A stretch of 64,000 nt of DNA from Saccharopolyspora dendranthemae (GTDB lineage: Bacteria; Actinomycetota; Actinomycetes; Mycobacteriales; Pseudonocardiaceae): positions 1 through 64,000 of the forward strand of contig NZ_VIWX01000004.1 of the NCBI RefSeq assembly GCF_007829955.1. The letters run 5' to 3'. Below the pieces are notes generated by a model. It was not told where the DNA came from and searched no databases. It was given only the letters and a program-made list of their open reading frames with translations. The position numbers were made by a program, and so were the translations under genes. This document shows positions 24,483 through 33,376 of the stretch, piece after piece. Positions within the stretch are counted from its first letter, which is position 1, and each line of letters opens with the position of its first letter.

Positions 24483-25222
24483 CGATCACCCGAGCCGAGA
24501 TCTGCGCGGTCGCCTGCGCCGACAGCTTCGCCGACGCGGGGGCGGCCATCGCCTCGCCGTTCGGCACGATCCCCTCGATCGGGGCGCGACTCGCACGGCT
24601 GACCACCGCACCGGACCTGCTGATGTCCGACGGCGAGGCGATGCTGCTGTCCGAAACGCCCGCGCTGGGCGAGGAATCCACCGGGACGGTCGAGGGATGG
24701 CTGCCCTACAACAAGGTCCTCGACCTGCTCACCGGCGGGAAGCGCCGGGTGATGATGGGCGCCTCGCAGGTCGACCGGTTCGGCAACCAGAACATCTCCC
24801 GCATCGGCGACTGGGCGCAGCCCAAGGTGCAGCTGATCGGTGTGCGCGGAGCGCCGGGCAACTCGGTCAACCACACCACCAACTACTGGATCCCCAACCA
24901 CAGCACCAAGATCTTCGTCGAGTCGGTGGACCTGGTGGCCGGTGTCGGGCACGACCGGGCGAAGCAGGTCGGCGCGAAGTACCACGACGTGCAGGTCGTG
25001 GTGACCGACCTCGCGGTGCTGGACTTCCAGGGCCCGGACGGCTCGATGCGGCTGCGTTCGGTGCACCCGGGCGTGAGCGTGGACGAGGTGCGCGAGAAGA
25101 CCGGTTTCGAGCTCGCCGCGGGCGACGTCGCCGAGACCCGATCGCCCACGGACGAGGAGCTCTCGCTCATCCGCGACCGCATCGATCCGAAGGGGCTGCG
25201 CGACAAGGAGGTTCCGTCGTGA
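24479..25222 (+). CDS. ipdB: IpdB, beta subunit of ring-C-opening CoA hydrolase
   Basis: Partner of IpdA in the COCHEA-CoA hydrolase. The 247-residue protein shows CoA-transferase beta-subunit marks: PDLLMSDGEAMLLSETPALG near residue 45, VMMGASQVDRFGNQNISRIG near 91, and RGAPGNSVNHTTNYWIPNHS near 121. ATGA overlap with ipdA and GTGA overlap with ipdC. Length and order are those of Rv3551-Rv3552. Confidence 0.94.
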   Translation: MTITRAEICAVACADSFADAGAAIASPFGTIPSIGARLARLTTAPDLLMSDGEAMLLSETPALGEESTGTVEGWLPYNKVLDLLTGGKRRVMMGASQVDRFGNQNISRIGDWAQPKVQLIGVRGAPGNSVNHTTNYWIPNHSTKIFVESVDLVAGVGHDRAKQVGAKYHDVQVVVTDLAVLDFQGPDGSMRLRSVHPGVSVDEVREKTGFELAAGDVAETRSPTDEELSLIRDRIDPKGLRDKEVPS

Positions 25223-26286
25223 TCGAGCAGCTGGTGCGCACACCGCTGTGCGATCTGACCGGCGTCCGCCACCCGATCGTGCAGACCGGTATGGGCTGGG
25301 TGGCGGGCCCGAGCCTGGTCTCGGCGACCGCCAACGCGGGCGGCCTCGGCGTCCTGGCCTCGGCGACGATGACGTTGCCGCAGCTCACCGACGCGGTCCG
25401 GGAGGTCAAGGAGCGCACCGGCGAGCCGTTCGGGGTGAACCTGCGCGCCGACGCCGGCGACGCCGAGGAGCGCGTCGACCTGCTGATCCGGGAGGGCGTC
25501 AAGGTCGCTTCCTTCGCCCTCGCGCCCTCGCAGCGGCTGATCGGCAAGCTCAAGGACGCCGGGGTCGTGGTGGTCCCGTCCATCGGCGCCCGCAGGCACG
25601 CCGAGAAGGTCGCCGCCTGGGGCGCCGACGCGGTGCTGGTGCAGGGCGGTGAGGGCGGCGGGCACACCGGTGCGGTCGCCACGACGCTGCTGCTGCCGCA
25701 GGTCGTGGACGCGGTGGACATCCCGGTCATCGCCGCGGGCGGGTTCTTCGACGGCCGCGGCCTGGCCGCCGCGCTGAGCTACGGGGCGGCCGGAGTGGCG
25801 ATGGGAACCCGCTTCCTGCTCAGCACTGACAGCAGGGTCCCCGACGAGGTCAAGCGGTCCTACTTGGACGCTCAGGTCGGCGACACCGTCGTCACGTCCA
25901 AGGTCGACGGCCTCCCGCACCGGATGCTGCGCACCGACCTCACTGACTCGGCCGAGTCCAGCAGCCTCGTCCGGAGACTTCCCGACGCGCTGCGGCAGGC
26001 GGTCGCGTTCAAGTCGCTGACCGGGATGAGCTGGAAGCAGCTGATCACCGACGGGCTGGCGATGCGCAAGGCCCAGAAGCTCCCGCTCAGCCGGGTCCTG
26101 CTCGCCGCCAACACGCCGATGCTGATCAAGTCGGCGCTGGTGGACGGCCGTCCGAACGCCGGAGTCCTGCCGGCGGGCCAGGTCGCAGGCATGATCGACG
26201 AGCTCCCCAGCTGCGAGGAGCTCATCGACGGCATCGTCACCGACGCGGCCGAAACGCTGCGCCGTACGGCCAAGCTCATCACCTGA
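25219..26286 (+). CDS. ipdC: IpdC, NPD/NMO-family flavoprotein of steroid C/D-ring catabolism
   Basis: The 355-residue TIM-barrel flavoprotein belongs to the nitropropane-dioxygenase/enoyl-reductase group. HPIVQTGMGWVAGPSLVSAT lies at the start, AVLVQGGEGGGHTGAVATTL near residue 140 marks the phosphate-binding and catalytic region, and VPVIAAGGFFDGRG-like residues (here IPVIAAGGFFDGRG) follow. In M. tuberculosis IpdC acts in opening the C/D rings; the exact oxidation step should be taken from the literature. The GTG at 25219 overlaps the ipdB stop. A strong hairpin closes the operon directly after it. Confidence 0.9.
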   Translation: MIEQLVRTPLCDLTGVRHPIVQTGMGWVAGPSLVSATANAGGLGVLASATMTLPQLTDAVREVKERTGEPFGVNLRADAGDAEERVDLLIREGVKVASFALAPSQRLIGKLKDAGVVVVPSIGARRHAEKVAAWGADAVLVQGGEGGGHTGAVATTLLLPQVVDAVDIPVIAAGGFFDGRGLAAALSYGAAGVAMGTRFLLSTDSRVPDEVKRSYLDAQVGDTVVTSKVDGLPHRMLRTDLTDSAESSSLVRRLPDALRQAVAFKSLTGMSWKQLITDGLAMRKAQKLPLSRVLLAANTPMLIKSALVDGRPNAGVLPAGQVAGMIDELPSCEELIDGIVTDAAETLRRTAKLIT

Positions 26287-26290
26287 CCCC

Positions 26291-26339
26291 CGAAGCGAAC
26301 GTGGGCGTCACCCCTGGGGTGGCGCCCACGTTCGCTTCG
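26291..26339. terminator. Terminator after ipdC
   Basis: A 17-bp perfect stem (26291-26307 with 26323-26339) begins 4 bp after the ipdC stop, and its 15-base loop can pair further (CCCC with GGGG). It lies between convergent ipdC and kstR2 and may serve both. Confidence 0.8.
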
Positions 26340-26398
26340 CTGGTTCTTTCAGAACGTTCCGCTACCTGCTCCGCCGAGCAACCAACCACGGAAGAACC

Positions 26399-27025
26399 TC
26401 AGCGAGTGACGATGCCGTCGCAGAGGATGGTGATGTACTGGTCCGCGATGGACTTGATGCTGAGCTTGCCGCTCGGCTTGAACCAGTGGACCGTCGTCCA
26501 GACGGTGTCGCGGATGAACCGGTAGGTGAGCTTGGGGTTGAGGTCCTCGCGGAAGACACCGGTCTTCTGGCCCTCCTGGAGGACTCGCAGCCAGGTCTTC
26601 TCGAACTCGTCGGCCACGCCCGGCAGGTAGTCGAAGCGCTCGAACTCGGCCAGGTAGTTGGCCTCGTTCTGGAAGATCGCGATCGCCGCCGGGTGCTTGC
26701 GCAGCGCCGAGTACGACTGCTTGATCAGCTCCGTCAGGGCCGTCCGGGGGTCCGACGCCTCCTCGATGACCTTGGCGTTGGCCTGGCGCTGGTCGTCCAG
26801 GAACTCCCGGAGGATCTCGTCCACCATCGCCTCTTTGGAGTCGAAGTGGTGGTAGAGGCTGCCGGAGAGGATGCCCGCCGCGTCGGCGATGTCGCGTACC
26901 GTCGTCGCGAGGAAGCCGCGGGTGGCGAACAGCTCACCGGCGATCGAGAGCAGTTCCGCGCGACGTTCGGAACCGTTCTCGCGCCCCGGACGGTTGCGGG
27001 CGGACAAGCGCTTGGTCGAGACCAC
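26399..27025 (-). CDS. kstR2: KstR2, TetR-family repressor of the C/D-ring genes
   Basis: The 208-residue regulator has the TetR helices TTVRDIADAAGILSGSLYHHFDSKEAMVDE in the N-terminal 70 residues (GILSGSLYHHF is the M. tuberculosis KstR2 recognition helix), and a ligand domain ending RFIRDTVWTTVHWFKPSGKL. KstR2 represses the genes for degrading HIP and is released by HIP-CoA. It lies 48 bp after ipdF on the same strand, so it is likely read from the KstR2 operator upstream of fadE30 and is thus autoregulated. Three matching operators occur in the window. Confidence 0.94.
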   Translation of the reverse strand: MVSTKRLSARNRPGRENGSERRAELLSIAGELFATRGFLATTVRDIADAAGILSGSLYHHFDSKEAMVDEILREFLDDQRQANAKVIEEASDPRTALTELIKQSYSALRKHPAAIAIFQNEANYLAEFERFDYLPGVADEFEKTWLRVLQEGQKTGVFREDLNPKLTYRFIRDTVWTTVHWFKPSGKLSIKSIADQYITILCDGIVTR

Positions 27026-27073
27026 CTAGCCATCCTCTCAAAGACCTCGGGGCGCTGCGCGGCCGAGGTGTTG

Positions 27074-27847
27074 TCACGGGTGTTGGTTGGACACGGAGAT
27101 GACCTCACCGGTGAGGTACGTCGAGTAGTCCGACGCCAGGAAGACGATCACGTTGGCGATCTCCCACGGCTCGGCCGACCGGCCGAAGGCCTCCCGCTCG
27201 GTGAGCGTGGCCAGCAGGTCGTCGGAGGTGACCTTGGCCAGGTTCTCGTGCATCACCAGGCTCGGCGCCACGGCGTTGATCCGGACTCCCAGATCCGCGG
27301 CGTCCACCGCGGCGCACCTGGTCAACGCCATCACGCCCGCCTTGGCGGCGGCGTAGTGCGCCTGACCCGCCTGAGCCCGCCAGCCCACGACGGAGGCGTT
27401 GTTGACCACGACGCCCGGATTGCCCTGCTCGCGGAAGAGCCGGGTCGCGGCGCGGGTGCAGCGGAAGGTGCCGCCGAGGGTGACGTCGACGACCTTGTCC
27501 CACTGCTCGTCGGTCATCTCCAGGATCGAGGCCGTGCCGCCCAGCCCGGCGTTGTTGACCACCACGTCGACCTGGCCGAACGTGCTGGTCGCGGTGTCGA
27601 ACATGCGCTGCACCTGCGACTCGTCGGTGACGTCGCAGGCAACGGAGGCGACCTTGGCGCCCGGCAGCTCGGCGAGTTCGGCGTGGGTCTCGGCGAGCCG
27701 GCGCTCGTGCCGGTCGCTGATGAGCACCTGCGCTCCCTCTTCGAGCATCCGGCGCGCGACCGCCGAGCCGATTCCGGTGCCGGCCGCGGCCGTGACCACC
27801 GCGGTCCTTCCGTTGAGCAGGCCGTGCGGGGGCGGTGCCTGGGTCAT
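27074..27847 (-). CDS. ipdF: IpdF, SDR of steroid C/D-ring catabolism
   Basis: A 257-residue short-chain dehydrogenase: TAVVTAAAGTGIGSAVARRM at residue 15, NNAGLGGTASILEMT near 96, catalytic Ser in VVNNASVVGWRAQAG and YAAAK after it. In M. tuberculosis IpdF (Rv3559c) acts as the hydroxyacyl-CoA dehydrogenase or reductase on 5-hydroxy indane CoA esters. The ATG at 27847 overlaps the fadE30 stop as ATGA, the same adjacency as fadE30-ipdF in M. tuberculosis. The usual TGxxxGIG glycine motif is altered to TAAAGTGIG; this Ala-rich form is what I expect in this subgroup. Confidence 0.9.
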   Translation of the reverse strand: MTQAPPPHGLLNGRTAVVTAAAGTGIGSAVARRMLEEGAQVLISDRHERRLAETHAELAELPGAKVASVACDVTDESQVQRMFDTATSTFGQVDVVVNNAGLGGTASILEMTDEQWDKVVDVTLGGTFRCTRAATRLFREQGNPGVVVNNASVVGWRAQAGQAHYAAAKAGVMALTRCAAVDAADLGVRINAVAPSLVMHENLAKVTSDDLLATLTEREAFGRSAEPWEIANVIVFLASDYSTYLTGEVISVSNQHP

Positions 27848-29034
27848 CGGGAGCCCTCCTGGGGTCGGGGTTCGCGCGGCAGGCCGAGCACCCGCTCGGC
27901 GATGATGTTGCGCTGGATCTCGTTGGAGCCGCCGTAGATCGTGTCGGCGCGGGTGAACAGGAACAGCCGCTGACGGCTGTCGAGGTCGTAGGGCTGGGCC
28001 TGCGCCGTGAGCCCGCTGGGCCCGGCCACCGCCATGGCGAGTTCCCCCAGCTCGCGGTGGAAGTTCGACCACAGGAGCTTGACCACCGAGGACTCCGGCC
28101 CCGGTGGGCCGTCCGCCCCCAGGAGGCGGAAGACGCTGCAGCGCAGGGCTTCCAGGTCGGTCCAGGCGCGGGCGAGGCGATCGCGCAGCAGCGGGTCCTC
28201 GACGGCTCCGCAGGCGCGGGCCTGCTCGGTGATCTCGGCGAGTTCGCGGCGGAAGACGACCTGCTGGTCGACGGTGCCGATGCCGCGCTCGAAGCCGAGC
28301 GTGCCCATCGCCACCTTCCAGCCCTCCCCGACCTCGCCCACGACGTGGCCCGCGGCGGTGCGGGCGTCGTCGAAGAACACCTCGTTGAACTCGGAGGTTC
28401 CGGTGAGCTGCATGATCGGCCGCACCCGGATTCCCGGCTGGTCCATGGGCACCAGGAAGTACGAGAGTCCCTTGTGGCGACTGAGTTCCGGGTCGGTGCG
28501 CGCGATGACGAAGCACCAGTCGGCGACGTGCGCCATCGACGTCCAGACCTTCTGCCCGTTGAGCACCCACTCGTCGCCCTCCAGGCGAGCGGTGGTGGAG
28601 ACGTTGGCGAGGTCCGATCCCGCTCCGGGCTCGGAGTAGCCCTGGCACCACAGCTCCCGGCTGCCGACGATCTCAGGCAGGAAGCGCTCCTGCTGCTCCG
28701 GGCTGCCGAAGGCCATCAGGGTGGGTCCGAGCAGTTCCTCACCGATGTGCCCGACGCGCACCGGAGCCTGAGCCCGGGCGTACTCCTCGTGGAAGATCAC
28801 CTGCTCCCCCACGGTCGCTTCGCGTCCGCCGAACTCCTTCGGCCAGCCCAGGCACGTCCAGCCGTGCTCGGCCAGCAACCGGTCCCAGGCGAGCCGCACG
28901 TCGAACCCCTCGTGCTCGCGCCCGGGCCCGCCGAGACCCCGCGCCTCGGCGAACTCGCCGGTCAGGTTCTCGGACAACCACTGCCGGACTTCGCGGCGGA
29001 ACGCCGCTTCGCCGGCACTGTCGGTGAGGTCCAC
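27844..29034 (-). CDS. fadE30: FadE30, acyl-CoA dehydrogenase of HIP catabolism
   Basis: FadE30 desaturates 5-OH-HIP-CoA, the first beta-oxidation step on the bicyclic steroid remnant. The 396-residue protein has intact acyl-CoA dehydrogenase domains: WPKEFGGREATVGEQVIFHE near residue 65, GYSEPGAGSDLANVSTTARL near 130, GQKVWTSMAHVADWCFVIAR near 160, TLGFERGIGTVDQQVVF near 245 and the C-terminal DTIYGGSNEIQRNIIAERVL. It begins a minus-strand operon fadE30-ipdF-kstR2 and is divergent from the crotonase gene at 29206, with an exact KstR2 operator between. Confidence 0.93.
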   Translation of the reverse strand: MDLTDSAGEAAFRREVRQWLSENLTGEFAEARGLGGPGREHEGFDVRLAWDRLLAEHGWTCLGWPKEFGGREATVGEQVIFHEEYARAQAPVRVGHIGEELLGPTLMAFGSPEQQERFLPEIVGSRELWCQGYSEPGAGSDLANVSTTARLEGDEWVLNGQKVWTSMAHVADWCFVIARTDPELSRHKGLSYFLVPMDQPGIRVRPIMQLTGTSEFNEVFFDDARTAAGHVVGEVGEGWKVAMGTLGFERGIGTVDQQVVFRRELAEITEQARACGAVEDPLLRDRLARAWTDLEALRCSVFRLLGADGPPGPESSVVKLLWSNFHRELGELAMAVAGPSGLTAQAQPYDLDSRQRLFLFTRADTIYGGSNEIQRNIIAERVLGLPREPRPQEGSR

Positions 29035-29138
29035 GACCGCCTCCTCGGCGTCTCCACGGCGGCTCCGAGCGGAACCGCCACACCCCCGCTGGGGCGACGC
29101 TTTCAGCGCGAACGCCGCCCTCCCTGGATCGTCACTCT

Positions 29139-29152
29139 ACCAAGCACTTGCT
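29139..29152. promoter_or_regulatory. KstR2 operator between fadE30 and the crotonase gene
   Basis: ACCAAGCACTTGCT fits AnCAAGnnCTTGnT exactly; it is the best KstR2 site in the window. It lies in the 171-bp divergent region and can control fadE30-ipdF-kstR2 and crotonase-fadE31-fadE32-fadE33. Confidence 0.88.
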
Positions 29153-29205
29153 TGTTCGGCTAACCTCGACGTGCCGCAATCGCAAGGCCGAGCTAGGAGC
29201 GCCCG

Positions 29206-30060
29206 ATGGCAGCAGAACAAGCGGTCGTCAACTACGAGGTTCGCGACCAGGTCGCCGTGGTGACGATGAACCGGCCCACCTACCGCAACGCGCAGAACTC
29301 GGTGATGACCTACGCGCTCGACGACGCGTTCTACCAGGCGTGCGAGGACGACCAGGTCAAGGTCATCGTCCTGGCGGGTGAGGGCAAGCACTTCTCAGCC
29401 GGTCACGACATCGGCTCGCCGGAGCGCGACATCGACGTCAGCTACCCGCGTCGGGCGGGCCTGTGGTGGGACCACACCAAGCACTCCGGCGGCGAGTCGC
29501 GCTTCGCCCGCGAGCAGGAGGTCTACCTGGGCATGTGCCGCCGCTGGCGCGAGATGCCCAAGCCCGTGATCGCCTCGGTGCAGGGCGCCTGCGTGGCGGG
29601 TGGGCTGATGCTGGCGTGGGTGTGCGACCTGATCGTGGCCAGCGAGGACGCCTTCTTCGCGGATCCCGTGGTGAAGATGGGCATCCCGGGCGTGGAATAC
29701 TTCGCCCACCCGTGGATGCTCGGCCCCAGGATCGCCAAGGAGTTCCTGTTCACCGGCAAGCGGATGAGCGCCCAGCGCGCCTACGAGATCGGCATGGTCA
29801 ACCAGGTCGTGCCGCGCGAGGAGCTCTCCGGCGCGACGATGGAGTTGGCGGGCACCGTCGCGGAGATGCCCCTGTTCGGGCTGTCGCTGACCAAGAAGGC
29901 CGTCAACCAGGCCGAGGACCTGATGGGCATGCAGAGCGGCATGGACTCGGTGTTCGGGCTCCACCACTTCGCCCACGCGCACAACGCCGAGGTCGGCAAG
30001 GACTCCCTGGCGGGCATGGACGCGCGCAGCATGAAGAAGTCCAACGAGGAGCGTGGGTGA
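29206..30060 (+). CDS. Crotonase-fold protein without canonical hydratase glutamates
   Basis: The 284-residue protein has the crotonase fold (VVTMNRPTYRNAQNSVM near residue 20, KHFSAGHDIGSPERD near 65, GACVAGGLMLAWVCDLIVAS near 125). The two Glu residues used by enoyl-CoA hydratases appear to be replaced: the segment GGLMLAWVCD lacks the first and FADPVVKMG has Val for the second. It is therefore unlikely to be a standard hydratase and may be a hydrolase, isomerase or lyase. It begins the plus-strand operon with fadE31-fadE32-fadE33 behind the KstR2 operator, the place held by fadD3 in M. tuberculosis. A role on a bicyclic CoA ester is inferred from context only. Confidence 0.85.
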   Translation: MAAEQAVVNYEVRDQVAVVTMNRPTYRNAQNSVMTYALDDAFYQACEDDQVKVIVLAGEGKHFSAGHDIGSPERDIDVSYPRRAGLWWDHTKHSGGESRFAREQEVYLGMCRRWREMPKPVIASVQGACVAGGLMLAWVCDLIVASEDAFFADPVVKMGIPGVEYFAHPWMLGPRIAKEFLFTGKRMSAQRAYEIGMVNQVVPREELSGATMELAGTVAEMPLFGLSLTKKAVNQAEDLMGMQSGMDSVFGLHHFAHAHNAEVGKDSLAGMDARSMKKSNEERG

Positions 30061-30063
30061 GCC

Positions 30064-31179
30064 GTGGACCTGTCGTTCTCCAACACCGATCTGGCCTTCC
30101 GCGACGAGGTGCGAACGTGGCTGGCCGAGCACGTGCCCGCCGAACCGCTGCCGTCGCTGGAGACCGCCGAGGGGTTCGCCGCGCACCGCGAGTGGGAGAA
30201 GGTGCTGCACTCGGCGGGCTTGTCGGTGGTGTCGTGGCCCGAGGAGTTCGGCGGCCGCGGCGCGTCGCTGCTGCAGTGGGTGATCTTCGAGGAGGAGTAC
30301 TACGCCGCCGGAGCCCCCGGCCGGGTCAGCCAGAACGGGATCTTCCTGCTCGCCCCCACGCTCTTCGAGCACGGGACAGCTGAGCAGAAGCAGCGCTACC
30401 TGCCCAGGATGGCCGCCGGGCAGGACATCTGGGCGCAGGCGTGGTCCGAGCCCGAGGCCGGCAGCGACCTGGCCGGTATCCGCTCGACCGCGCGCCGCGT
30501 CGACGGCGGCTGGCTGCTCAGCGGGAACAAGACGTGGAGCTCTCGCGCGGCCTTCGCCGACATCGCCTTCGGCCTGTTCCGCAGCGATCCGGACGCACCC
30601 CGGCACAAGGGACTGACCTACTTCCTGTTCCCGCTGGACGCCCCCGGTGTCACCGTGCGGCCGATCCAGCGGATCGACGGCAAACCCGCGTTCGCCGAGC
30701 TGTTCCTCGACGACGTCTTCGTGCCCGACGCGGACGTGCTCGGCGGGGTCGGCGACGGCTGGCGGGTCGCGATGAGCACCGCCAGCAACGAGCGCGGGCT
30801 CACGCTGCGCAGTCCCGGCCGGTTCCTGGCCACCGCCCGACGGCTCACCGAGGTCCCCGACGCGCTCGACGACGACCGGGTCGTCGACGCGTGGATGTCG
30901 GCGCAGGCCTACCGGCTGGCGACGTTCGAGACGGTGACCAAGGTCCTCGACGGAGCCGGACTGGGAGCCGAAGCGAGCCTGAACAAGGTCTTCTGGTCCG
31001 AATTGGACACCTCCATGCACGAAACCGCCTGGGACCTGCTGGGGCCGGAGGCGGAAACCGGTTCCTGGGTCGAGGGTTACCTGTTCTCGCTGGCGGGCCC
31101 CATCTACGCGGGGACCAACGAGATCCAGCGCAACATCGCCGCCGAGCGGGTGCTCGGCCTGCCGAGGGGGTCGCGATGA
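30064..31179 (+). CDS. fadE31: FadE31-type acyl-CoA dehydrogenase
   Basis: The 371-residue protein starts with a GTG 3 bp after the crotonase stop. Marks: LSVVSWPEEFGGRGASLLQW near residue 60, AWSEPEAGSDLAGIRSTARR near 126, NKTWSSRAAFADIAFGLFR near 158 and the C-terminal AGPIYAGTNEIQRNIAAERV. The order FadE31-FadE32-FadE33 and the similarity of this chain to Rv3562 support the name. FadE31/32/33 form heteromeric dehydrogenases acting late in C/D-ring degradation. It overlaps fadE32 by ATGA. Confidence 0.9.
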   Translation: MDLSFSNTDLAFRDEVRTWLAEHVPAEPLPSLETAEGFAAHREWEKVLHSAGLSVVSWPEEFGGRGASLLQWVIFEEEYYAAGAPGRVSQNGIFLLAPTLFEHGTAEQKQRYLPRMAAGQDIWAQAWSEPEAGSDLAGIRSTARRVDGGWLLSGNKTWSSRAAFADIAFGLFRSDPDAPRHKGLTYFLFPLDAPGVTVRPIQRIDGKPAFAELFLDDVFVPDADVLGGVGDGWRVAMSTASNERGLTLRSPGRFLATARRLTEVPDALDDDRVVDAWMSAQAYRLATFETVTKVLDGAGLGAEASLNKVFWSELDTSMHETAWDLLGPEAETGSWVEGYLFSLAGPIYAGTNEIQRNIAAERVLGLPRGSR

Positions 31180-32150
31180 GGTTCGTGCTCGAACCCGAAC
31201 AGCAGGACATGGCCGACACCCTGCGCTCGATGTTCGCCGCGGCCGACGTGCCGGACATCGCCCGCGCCTGGGCCGCCGGCGACGGCGAGGGCTGGCGCAA
31301 GCTGTGGCAGCGCATCGCCGACCTCGGGGTCACCGGCATCACGCTGCCCGAGGAGCGCGGCGGACTGGGCCTCGGCCCCATCGAATTGACCCTCTGCCTG
31401 CAGGAATGCGGCTACGCCGGACTGCCGGGACCGGTGATCGAGTCGCTGGCGCTGCTGCCGTCACTGCTGCCGGACCTCACCGCCGACGCCACCGCGCGTA
31501 CGGCGGTCGTCGACCGGCACGTCCCCTACGCCCTCGACGCCGACCTCGCCGACGAGGTCTACGCCGTCGGTCCGACCTCGAGCCGCCTGCTGACCGGGAT
31601 CTCGTTGCAGCGCCGGGAATCCTTCGACGCCACCCGGCGGCTGTTCGAGGTCTCCTCCAGCGGTGACGAGGAGATCGCGGGGGCCGACTTCGACCGGGCC
31701 TTCGACCTGGCCGTGCTGGGGTGCGCCGCCTACGCCCTCGGGCTGGGCAACCGGATGCTGGACCTGGCCACCGAGCACGTCAAGCAGCGGCAGCAATTCG
31801 GCCGCCCGGTAGGCGAGTTCCAGGCCGTCAAGCACCACCTGGCCAACGCGCTGCTGAAGCTGGAGTTCGCCCGCCCGCTCATCCGGGGAGCGGCGCTGTC
31901 GGCGGGAACCCCGCACGGGGGTCGCGACGCCTCGGCGGCCAAGGTCGCCGCTGCGGACGCCGCACACCTGGCCGCCCGGGTCGCGCTGCAGGTGCACGGC
32001 GCCATCGGCTACACCGCCGAGCACGACCTGCACCGCTACCTCACCAAGGCCACCGCCCTGCGGCAGTCGTGGGGAACCCCCGCGTGGCACCGGCGGCGCA
32101 TCGCCACCTCCCTCTCCACCGACCCGGACACCCCCATCGGAAGCCCCTGA
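31176..32150 (+). CDS. fadE32: FadE32-type acyl-CoA dehydrogenase
   Basis: A short, divergent acyl-CoA dehydrogenase of 324 residues (319 in Rv3563). Conserved parts are GVTGITLPEERGGLGLGPIE near residue 50, KQRQQFGRPVGEFQAVKHHL near 205 and LQVHGAIGYTAEHDLHRYL near 270. The middle flavin-binding segment is poorly conserved, as expected of the non-classical chain of a heteromeric FadE complex. Its ATG overlaps fadE31 and 86 bp separate its stop from fadE33. Confidence 0.88.
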   Translation: MRFVLEPEQQDMADTLRSMFAAADVPDIARAWAAGDGEGWRKLWQRIADLGVTGITLPEERGGLGLGPIELTLCLQECGYAGLPGPVIESLALLPSLLPDLTADATARTAVVDRHVPYALDADLADEVYAVGPTSSRLLTGISLQRRESFDATRRLFEVSSSGDEEIAGADFDRAFDLAVLGCAAYALGLGNRMLDLATEHVKQRQQFGRPVGEFQAVKHHLANALLKLEFARPLIRGAALSAGTPHGGRDASAAKVAAADAAHLAARVALQVHGAIGYTAEHDLHRYLTKATALRQSWGTPAWHRRRIATSLSTDPDTPIGSP

Positions 32151-32236
32151 CCACCACGCGCCCGGCCTTCGTGTGAAGTCGGGAAGTTTCGTCGACAGCG
32201 GCGCGGACGTGGATTCGCCCGAACTTGGAGGTTGTT

Positions 32237-33313
32237 GTGCGGTTCGCCTGGACCGAGGAGCAGGAGGAGCTCCGGGCAGTGGTGCGCCGGTTGCTGGATC
32301 GCCGGGGCGGGCCCGCGGCTGGAGAACCCGACGTCCTGGCGGACGGGTTCGACCGCGAGGTCTGGAAGCAGCTGGCCGAGCAGGTCGGGGCCCACTCGCT
32401 GGGAATCCCCGAGGAGTACGGCGGCGGCGGTTTCAGCCTGCTGGAGACGTTGATCGTCGTGGAGGAGCTCGGGCGCAGGCTCTCCGACATCCCGTTCCTG
32501 AGCAGCGTCGTGCTCGGCGCCGAGGCACTGCTGGCCGCAGGCGACCCCGAGGCGTGCGGCCGGCTGCTCCCGGGCATCGCCTCCGGTGAGGAGATCGTCG
32601 CGCTGGCCTGGGCAGAACCGGATTCCGGTTGGCAGGAGTCGGGTTTCGCCACCACCGCGCGACGCTCCGGCGACGGGTGGGTGCTGGACGGCCGCAAGGT
32701 CGACGTCCTCGACGGGGCGCAGGCCGACACGGTCCTGGTGCTGGCGGACTGCGAAGGTCGACCGGCGCTGTTCGAAACCGGATCTGCCACCGCGGTCGCC
32801 ACCGCTCCTCTGGACCTGACCCGCCGGATGGCCGAGATCCACCTCTCCGCCACTCCGGCACGCCTGCTCGGACGGCCACCGGTGCGGCGCATCCTCGACG
32901 TCGCCGCCGCCGGTGTGGCGGCCGAGTCGGTGGGAGCGGCGCAGCGGTGGCTGCACGAGACGGTGGAGTACACCAAGATGCGCACCCAGTTCGGCCGTCC
33001 GATCGGCTCGTTCCAGGCGCTCAAGCACCGGATGGCCGACTGCTACGTGGCGGTGGAATCGGCGCGATCGCTGTCCTACGCCGCGTCCTGGGCGGTGTCC
33101 ACTCAGGACGAGAGGGCGAGCGAACTGGCGGCCATGGCGAAGTCGTCCTGCACCGAGGCGCACTACGCGATCGCGGCCGAAGGGGTGCAGCTGCACGGGG
33201 GCATCGGGATCACCTGGGAGCACGAAGCGCACCTCCAGCTCAAGCGCGCCCACTCCGCGACCCAACTCTTCGGGACCCCGAGCGCCCACCGCGCCACCCT
33301 GCTGACCGGTTAG
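32237..33313 (+). CDS. fadE33: FadE33-type acyl-CoA dehydrogenase
   Basis: The 358-residue protein starts at the GTG 32237, where GGAGG lies five bases upstream; a TTG at 32225 is not needed. Marks: LGIPEEYGGGGFSLLETLIV near residue 55, KMRTQFGRPIGSFQALKHRM near 250, and LHGGIGITWEHEAHLQLKRA near 320. It ends the crotonase-fadE31-fadE32-fadE33 operon and is followed by a hairpin shared with the convergent MaoC pair. Confidence 0.88.
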   Translation: MRFAWTEEQEELRAVVRRLLDRRGGPAAGEPDVLADGFDREVWKQLAEQVGAHSLGIPEEYGGGGFSLLETLIVVEELGRRLSDIPFLSSVVLGAEALLAAGDPEACGRLLPGIASGEEIVALAWAEPDSGWQESGFATTARRSGDGWVLDGRKVDVLDGAQADTVLVLADCEGRPALFETGSATAVATAPLDLTRRMAEIHLSATPARLLGRPPVRRILDVAAAGVAAESVGAAQRWLHETVEYTKMRTQFGRPIGSFQALKHRMADCYVAVESARSLSYAASWAVSTQDERASELAAMAKSSCTEAHYAIAAEGVQLHGGIGITWEHEAHLQLKRAHSATQLFGTPSAHRATLLTG

Positions 33314-33325
33314 CGCACCACGTGA

Positions 33326-33361
33326 AGGCCGCAGGAATCCTGATGACGATTCCTGCGGCCT
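33326..33361. terminator. Convergent terminator after fadE33
   Basis: A 14-bp perfect stem (33326-33339 with 33348-33361) with an 8-base loop, 13 bp from the fadE33 stop and 16 bp from the hadB-like stop. It probably terminates in both directions. Confidence 0.78.
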
Positions 33362-33376
33362 CGCGTTGTGCTCGCC

